64,000 nucleotides of DNA, taken from assembly GCF_003568665.1 (NCBI RefSeq), contig NZ_QXMH01000004.1, forward strand, positions 600,942 through 664,941, given 5' to 3'. The DNA is from Chitinophaga alhagiae. GTDB taxonomy: Bacteria; Bacteroidota; Bacteroidia; Chitinophagales; Chitinophagaceae. The position numbers and the translations under genes were made by a program. How positions within the stretch are numbered: the stretch's first letter is position 1; each line of letters begins with the position of its first letter. Shown piece by piece: positions 59,466 through 64,000 of this stretch. The notes under the pieces are model-generated. The model saw nothing but the letters and a program-made list of their open reading frames with translations. It was not told the origin of the DNA and did not search any database.

Positions 59466-62400
59466 TTAAAAACCCAGGTTAAGGCCGGCAATGAACACCC
59501 GGTTAGCCGGGTAAGTGCCCTGGTCTACACCGGGGCGGTATACGGAGTCTCCGGTAACGCTGGTCTCCGGATTGTACCAGTTGTACCTGGTAATGGTGAA
59601 CAGGTTTTGCGCGGTTACATAACAGCGGAGCGCCTGTATCTTTACTTTGCGCAATACGCCCGCCGGTAAAGTATACCCGAGCGTAACGTTGCGCAGGCGG
59701 AGGAAAGACGCGTCAGACACGGCCATATTGGTGAGGTTGTTCAGCGGCGTAACACCGGAGGCCAGCGGGGCCGGGTATTCCGCAGCTTTATCCGGCTGCT
59801 GCGGGTCAAAAATGTTGTTGTAGTACGCGGGACTGGTGTTCACGTTATGAATGCCGAACTGGTGGCGCACGTTGCCGTTGATCACGTTTACGCCCTGTAC
59901 GCCCTGTACAATGAATGAAAGGTCTATGTTCCGGTATTGCAGGGTGCTGTTGAGGCCATAAATAAAATCGGGGAAACCATGGCCCAGCACGGCGCGGTCG
60001 TTCTCATCTATCTTGCCGTCGTTATTCTGGTCTTTGATGATCCAGTCGCCTATCTTGTTGCCCGTTACCCATTGGGGGTATGCGTCCAGGTCATGCGCCG
60101 TTCTGAAAATGCCTGCTACCTGGTAACCGTACATCAGCCCCAGCGGATCGCCGGTCTTCACCTGGAATACATTGTCCCATCCAAAAATGGCGGCGTCTGG
60201 CGGTAAAGACGACGGGCCTCCCAGGTCCAGCACCCTGGTGCGGTTGGCAGACGCATTTGCTTCCAGCGTCCACCGCACGGGGCCCAGGTCAAAGTTGGCT
60301 TTGGCGTTCACTTCAAGGCCCTGGTTACGCAGTTTGCCAAGGTTGGTACGGAAGGAAGCCGCATAGCCGATAATGGCGGGCAGGTCTTTCTGGAAGAGCA
60401 TGCCTTCCGTTTCGCGGGTATAATAGTCTACCGAGAGGCTGTATTTATCATGCAGGAAACCCAGCTCCAGCCCTACATCCGTTTGGCGGTTCTTTTCCCA
60501 GGTAAGGTTGTAGTTGGCAAAGCCAGACTGGGCGCTGCCGTAGGTGCGCTGGTTGCCGAAGCCGTAGTCTCTCGGAACAATATTGTTGGCCCAGGTAAAG
60601 TCGCCAATGTTGGCGTTGCCGGTCTCCCCGTAGCTGGCGCGTACTTTCACTTCGTTCAACACATGGCTGACAGCCTGCATGAACGGCTCCTGGCTGATGC
60701 GCCATGCGGCGGAAACAGACGGGAAGGAAGCAAAGCGGTTGCTGGGGCCGAAGCGGGAAGAACCATCGCGGCGGAGCGCGGCAGACAGCAGGTATTTGTT
60801 CTTATAGTCATAGTTCAGCCTGCCGCCGACAGAAAGAAAAGAGTTCTGGCTGTAGGCCAGTGAACCTACCAGGTCTGATGAGGCCAGCGGGTTTTCCAGC
60901 AAGGCCGTGGTATAGGTGCCGGAGCGGCCCGCCGCGCTGGTAGACTTGGCCTGGTAGCGCTGCAGGGAGTATAACACCAGCGCGTTGAAGTGATGCGCTT
61001 CCCCGATGCTGCCGTTGTAAGAGAGGGTATTTTCCCACAGCCAGTCTACTACGGAAGACTGGTTCTCGGAAGAATAGATCTGCGCCATCACCGGGTTGGA
61101 CAGGCTGGCGGCCGGCGCGCTGTTATTGGCCAGCGTGGCCGGTATATACGCATACTGATCGTTAATGTTGAGCGTAGCGCCAAGGGATGTTTTCAGCTTC
61201 AGGTGCTTCACCGGCTCGTATTCCAGGAAGCTGTTGCCCAGCAGGCGGTATTCTTTCACGCGGTTCTTGTACAGCTCCAGTACCGCCAGCGGGTTGTAAA
61301 GGCTGGCCTGGAAAAACACGCCGTTAGCCGAGTTCCTCAGCCCGCGGTACCCCTGCGCATAATCCCCGTCTGCCGCGTATACCGGCACTACGGGCGGCAT
61401 CAGTACGGTGGAATGTATAGGGCTGGGCAAACCGCGGCCACCCGCCGTTTCCCCGGAAGACGCCTCACTGAACTGCCCGCCGGCAGGCTGCCGCCACTGG
61501 TCTGAGAACGAGGGCGCCATGGAGATGCCGAGCTTCAGTTTAGGATGAAGGTCCGCGTCCATATTGAAGCGCAGGTTGTACCGTTTGTACGAGGTGCCGC
61601 GCATGGTGCCTGTTTGATCAAAATAGCCGCCAGACACAGAGTAGCGCGCCTTTTCAGAACCGCCCCGCGCGGAAAGCTGGAAGTCGGAAATAGGCGCCTG
61701 CCGGAAGATCACATCCTGCCAGTCTACATCCGGCAGGCTCTGCGGGTCTGTATCAAATACGGCGGGATAGGTTACGTTGCGGAGGCGCGCCGCAAATTTT
61801 GCGTAATCGATATATTCATCGCGGCGCAGCAGGTCTACCTTTTTAGCGATCTGCTGCATGCCGGTGTAAGCGGAGAGATTGAACGCCGCTTTACCTGCCT
61901 TGCCTCTTTTAGTGGTCACGATCACCACGCCGTTGGCCGCCCTGGAACCGTAAATAGCCGCGGAGGCCGCGTCTTTCAACAGCTCAACGGACTCAATGTC
62001 TGCCGGGTTGATGAGGTCGAACTGGGTAGACTCCTGCAGGGGGTAGCCATCTACCACGTACAGCGGATCGCTGCTGGTGCCCAGCGAGCCCACGCCACGT
62101 ATCCTGATAGTAGGCGGTTCTCCCGGGTAGCCGCCCCTGGCAGATTGTACCTGTATACCGGGGGCCAGCCCCGCCAGCGCTTCGCCCGGTGTTGATACCG
62201 GCTGCCGCGCCATGGCCGCGCCGCCTATCTTGGAAATAGCGGTGGTTACCTTTTTGCTGCTCTGCTCTCCGTACCCGATCACCACCACTTCTCCCAGGGC
62301 TTTCTGCTGCTCTTCCAGCACCACCTCCAGTGCAGCGGCGCCGTTAACGGCCACCTCTTTCGGGGAAAACCCGATGAAAGAGAACATCAGCACCGCATCA

Positions 62401-62861
62401 TCACCGGCCGCAATACGGAAGGCACCGGCAGCGTCCGTTACCGTGGCGCTGGCCGTGTTCTTCACCCTGATGCTGACACCGGGCAGCGGCTCCCCTTTGG
62501 CGCTGGTGACCCGGCCGGTCACGTTCTTTTGCTGCGGCGGCGCCTGGCCTGGAGCGGCCGCCGCCTTTCTGCGGATCACCACGGTTTTGTAGTCATCATT
62601 AAAAATGATATCTACCGCTTCCCCGCTGAAACACTTTTGCAGTACCTCTTTCAGCGGCGTGTTGCTGAACTCGAGCGTAAGCGGTTTCAGGTTTTTCAGC
62701 AACGCTGCGTCTGCAATAAAGTTGCGGCCGGTTTGCTCCGTTAGCTGGTAGAACACTTCTTTGATAGACGCATTCTTTACGCGGATGCTGACCTGTTGTG
62801 AGAACCCCTGTGCGCCGGCCAGCAAAAGGACGCTCAGGAAAAAAGTAAAACTCAGTTTCAT
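59466..62861 (-). CDS. SusC/RagA TonB-dependent transducer with STN domain
   Basis: 1131 residues from the ATG at 62861 (signal MKLSFTFFLSVLLLAGAQG); an upstream start at 62918 adds a basic pre-sequence and cannot be excluded. STN domain at about 22-90 (SIRVKNASIKEVFYQLTEQT), carboxypeptidase-regulatory-like domain at about 110-185 (GEPLPGVSIRVKN), plug with LYVVDGYPLQ, then the barrel. The STN domain points to signalling through the FecR gene 79 bp upstream, whose N-terminal part is cut by the window edge; its sigma factor would lie to the right of the window. Confidence 0.93.
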   Translation of the reverse strand: MKLSFTFFLSVLLLAGAQGFSQQVSIRVKNASIKEVFYQLTEQTGRNFIADAALLKNLKPLTLEFSNTPLKEVLQKCFSGEAVDIIFNDDYKTVVIRRKAAAAPGQAPPQQKNVTGRVTSAKGEPLPGVSIRVKNTASATVTDAAGAFRIAAGDDAVLMFSFIGFSPKEVAVNGAAALEVVLEEQQKALGEVVVIGYGEQSSKKVTTAISKIGGAAMARQPVSTPGEALAGLAPGIQVQSARGGYPGEPPTIRIRGVGSLGTSSDPLYVVDGYPLQESTQFDLINPADIESVELLKDAASAAIYGSRAANGVVIVTTKRGKAGKAAFNLSAYTGMQQIAKKVDLLRRDEYIDYAKFAARLRNVTYPAVFDTDPQSLPDVDWQDVIFRQAPISDFQLSARGGSEKARYSVSGGYFDQTGTMRGTSYKRYNLRFNMDADLHPKLKLGISMAPSFSDQWRQPAGGQFSEASSGETAGGRGLPSPIHSTVLMPPVVPVYAADGDYAQGYRGLRNSANGVFFQASLYNPLAVLELYKNRVKEYRLLGNSFLEYEPVKHLKLKTSLGATLNINDQYAYIPATLANNSAPAASLSNPVMAQIYSSENQSSVVDWLWENTLSYNGSIGEAHHFNALVLYSLQRYQAKSTSAAGRSGTYTTALLENPLASSDLVGSLAYSQNSFLSVGGRLNYDYKNKYLLSAALRRDGSSRFGPSNRFASFPSVSAAWRISQEPFMQAVSHVLNEVKVRASYGETGNANIGDFTWANNIVPRDYGFGNQRTYGSAQSGFANYNLTWEKNRQTDVGLELGFLHDKYSLSVDYYTRETEGMLFQKDLPAIIGYAASFRTNLGKLRNQGLEVNAKANFDLGPVRWTLEANASANRTRVLDLGGPSSLPPDAAIFGWDNVFQVKTGDPLGLMYGYQVAGIFRTAHDLDAYPQWVTGNKIGDWIIKDQNNDGKIDENDRAVLGHGFPDFIYGLNSTLQYRNIDLSFIVQGVQGVNVINGNVRHQFGIHNVNTSPAYYNNIFDPQQPDKAAEYPAPLASGVTPLNNLTNMAVSDASFLRLRNVTLGYTLPAGVLRKVKIQALRCYVTAQNLFTITRYNWYNPETSVTGDSVYRPGVDQGTYPANRVFIAGLNLGF

Positions 62862-62940
62862 AACACTCCTGGAATTTTTGAAAAATAAAAGCCCCGCATG
62901 CCGCCTCCTGTGCAGCATGAACAGCTATTGAACAGCTCTT

Positions 62941-64000
62941 CTATTGTTTGATTACCGTAACTTTATTGCCCTCAATTTTAAAACGGACGCTATTGGTTTG
63001 CTCAATGGTCCTCAGCAGGTTCACAAGGTCCCGTGAACGCTGGTAGTTACCCTGAAAGGCCACGCCGGTCATATCCCCTTCGTATCGTACTTCAATGTTG
63101 TACCAGCGGGCAAGCCTGGTCATAATATCCCTGATGTTCTCATTGTTAAAAATGAACAGGCCTTTCTTCCATGCCATTACATCATTCACATCTGCCGCCA
63201 TCACCCGTATGGCCTCCTGCCCGCCGCCGTTAACGGCCATCTGGCCGGGTTGCAGCAGCACCGGCTGGCCGGGCGTGTTCCGCACCCGCACCGATCCTTC
63301 CAGCAGGGTGGTCCTGATAGCGCCTTCTTCCGTATAGGCGTTGATGTTAAAGTGCGTGCCCAATACTTCTACCTGCTGCCCGCGTGCCTGTACCAGGAAG
63401 GGGCGTTTTACGGCGGCGTTGCCCACCTGCCCTGTTTGTTTGTTCACTTCAAAGTAGGCCTCCCCGCTTAGTTCCACCTGCCTGGCATGCTGCAGGAACC
63501 TGACGGGGTAACGCAGGCTGGATGCGGCATTCAGCCATACGCGGCTGCCATCGGGCAACGTTACCTGGTATTGTCCGCCGGGCGGCGTGGTAATGGTATT
63601 GTAAGTTTCCGGGCCATCCGCGGGGCTATCCGCGCCGGAATACAGCAGCTCCCCTTCCGCCGTTTTATCTACATGCAGGCCTTCTTCGCTGGCAAGGCGG
63701 CCGATGGGGGCATCCGCCAGGCTCACCTTTTTGCCGCTGGCCAGCGTCAACACGGCCTGGTTGCCGCCGGGCGGTATGTTAGCTTCCGGCAAATACGTGG
63801 CCACTGCCGGCGCGGCCGGTTGCCCGCCGGGGGCCAGGTAGTACAGCCCTGCGGCAATGCCCAGCAATACTGCCGCGGCCGCGGCCCAGCGCGGCCAGAG
63901 GCGTCTTGTGCGCGGCAACCGTGCCTGGAGGTCTTGCAGGCCATGTTCATATTCTTCCTGCATCTGCTGCGCGGTGAGGTCTGAGGGCGGCAGGCCCTGT
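62941..64000 (-). CDS. FecR family anti-sigma factor, N-terminus outside the window
   Basis: The frame runs open to the right edge (in-frame residues QGLPPSDLTAQQ precede the Met at 63963), so the true start lies beyond 64000. Within the window: the end of the cytoplasmic part, a membrane helix (about 26-43 of the visible Met-started portion, WAAAAAVLLGIAAGLYYL), the FecR domain (PPGGQYQVTLPDGSRVWLNAASSLRYPV, YFEVNKQTGQ) and a DUF4974-type end (VAFQGNYQRSRDLVNLLRTIEQ). It pairs with the STN-type SusC 79 bp downstream. It is the third FecR in the window. Confidence 0.93.
   Translation of the reverse strand, partial: QGLPPSDLTAQQMQEEYEHGLQDLQARLPRTRRLWPRWAAAAAVLLGIAAGLYYLAPGGQPAAPAVATYLPEANIPPGGNQAVLTLASGKKVSLADAPIGRLASEEGLHVDKTAEGELLYSGADSPADGPETYNTITTPPGGQYQVTLPDGSRVWLNAASSLRYPVRFLQHARQVELSGEAYFEVNKQTGQVGNAAVKRPFLVQARGQQVEVLGTHFNINAYTEEGAIRTTLLEGSVRVRNTPGQPVLLQPGQMAVNGGGQEAIRVMAADVNDVMAWKKGLFIFNNENIRDIMTRLARWYNIEVRYEGDMTGVAFQGNYQRSRDLVNLLRTIEQTNSVRFKIEGNKVTVIKQ

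Overview
The window comes from the chromosome of a Bacteroidota bacterium, most likely a Chitinophaga-like member of the Chitinophagaceae. The evidence is four SusC/SusD outer-membrane pairs, three of them with ECF sigma factor and/or FecR-type anti-sigma genes, many lipoproteins with lipobox cysteines, DUF5689/BACON-type surface lipoproteins, and promoter-like boxes of the TTTG/TAnnTTTG type. No rRNA, tRNA, insertion sequence, prophage or CRISPR array was seen.

Layout. 1-3.4 kb (+): the end of an endonuclease/exonuclease/phosphatase-family gene, a DUF5689 lipoprotein, a glycosyltransferase-like protein and a DUF4342 protein. 3.5-13.1 kb (-): a complete regulated uptake locus (sigma, FecR, STN-type SusC, SusD, FAD oxidoreductase), with about 1 kb of repeat-rich non-coding DNA between sigma and FecR. 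13.1-19.3 kb: a TlpA-like thioredoxin, a gluconate-dehydrogenase-type pair (subunit 3 plus GMC oxidoreductase), a protein with three tandem RidA domains, and an alpha/beta hydrolase. 19.3-21.2 kb (-): a lipoprotein and an AI-2E-family transporter. 21.4-22.7 kb (+): a 56-residue peptide gene followed by a DUF692/MNIO enzyme, which is a putative RiPP system. 22.8-31.1 kb (-): a second uptake locus (hydrolase, sigma, FecR, SusC, SusD). 31.4-33.5 kb: an AraC regulator divergent from an amidohydrolase.

33.6-40.5 kb (-) is a sugar-oxidation and catabolism cluster: Gfo/Idh/MocA, DUF1080, a HUMPS-family decarboxylase/aldolase, Zn-alcohol dehydrogenase, SDR, TIM-barrel isomerase/epimerase and SMP-30 lactonase. 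40.8-46.1 kb (-): a third SusC/SusD pair, without STN domain, downstream of a DeoR-type regulator. 46.3-54.4 kb: a PQQ-type sugar dehydrogenase, an OmpA lipoprotein, DUF3606, a DMT transporter, two AraC-type regulators, SDR, SRPBCC, and a divergent HxlR/NmrA pair. 54.6-64.0 kb (-): a fourth uptake locus (FecR cut by the window edge, SusC, SusD, a second FAD oxidoreductase, a beta-helix lipoprotein).

How the genes fit together. The SusCD loci import ligands, and three of them have STN-FecR(-sigma) transducers that probably switch on their own transcription. The enzymes around them are mostly oxidoreductases and a DUF1080 protein rather than classical glycoside hydrolases, which suggests oxidative (3-keto type) attack on glycosides. 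The most novel item is the small lipoprotein-like peptide ending in CPACGMG next to the MNIO enzyme. Two gene 3' ends also carry tandem duplications that include the stop codon.
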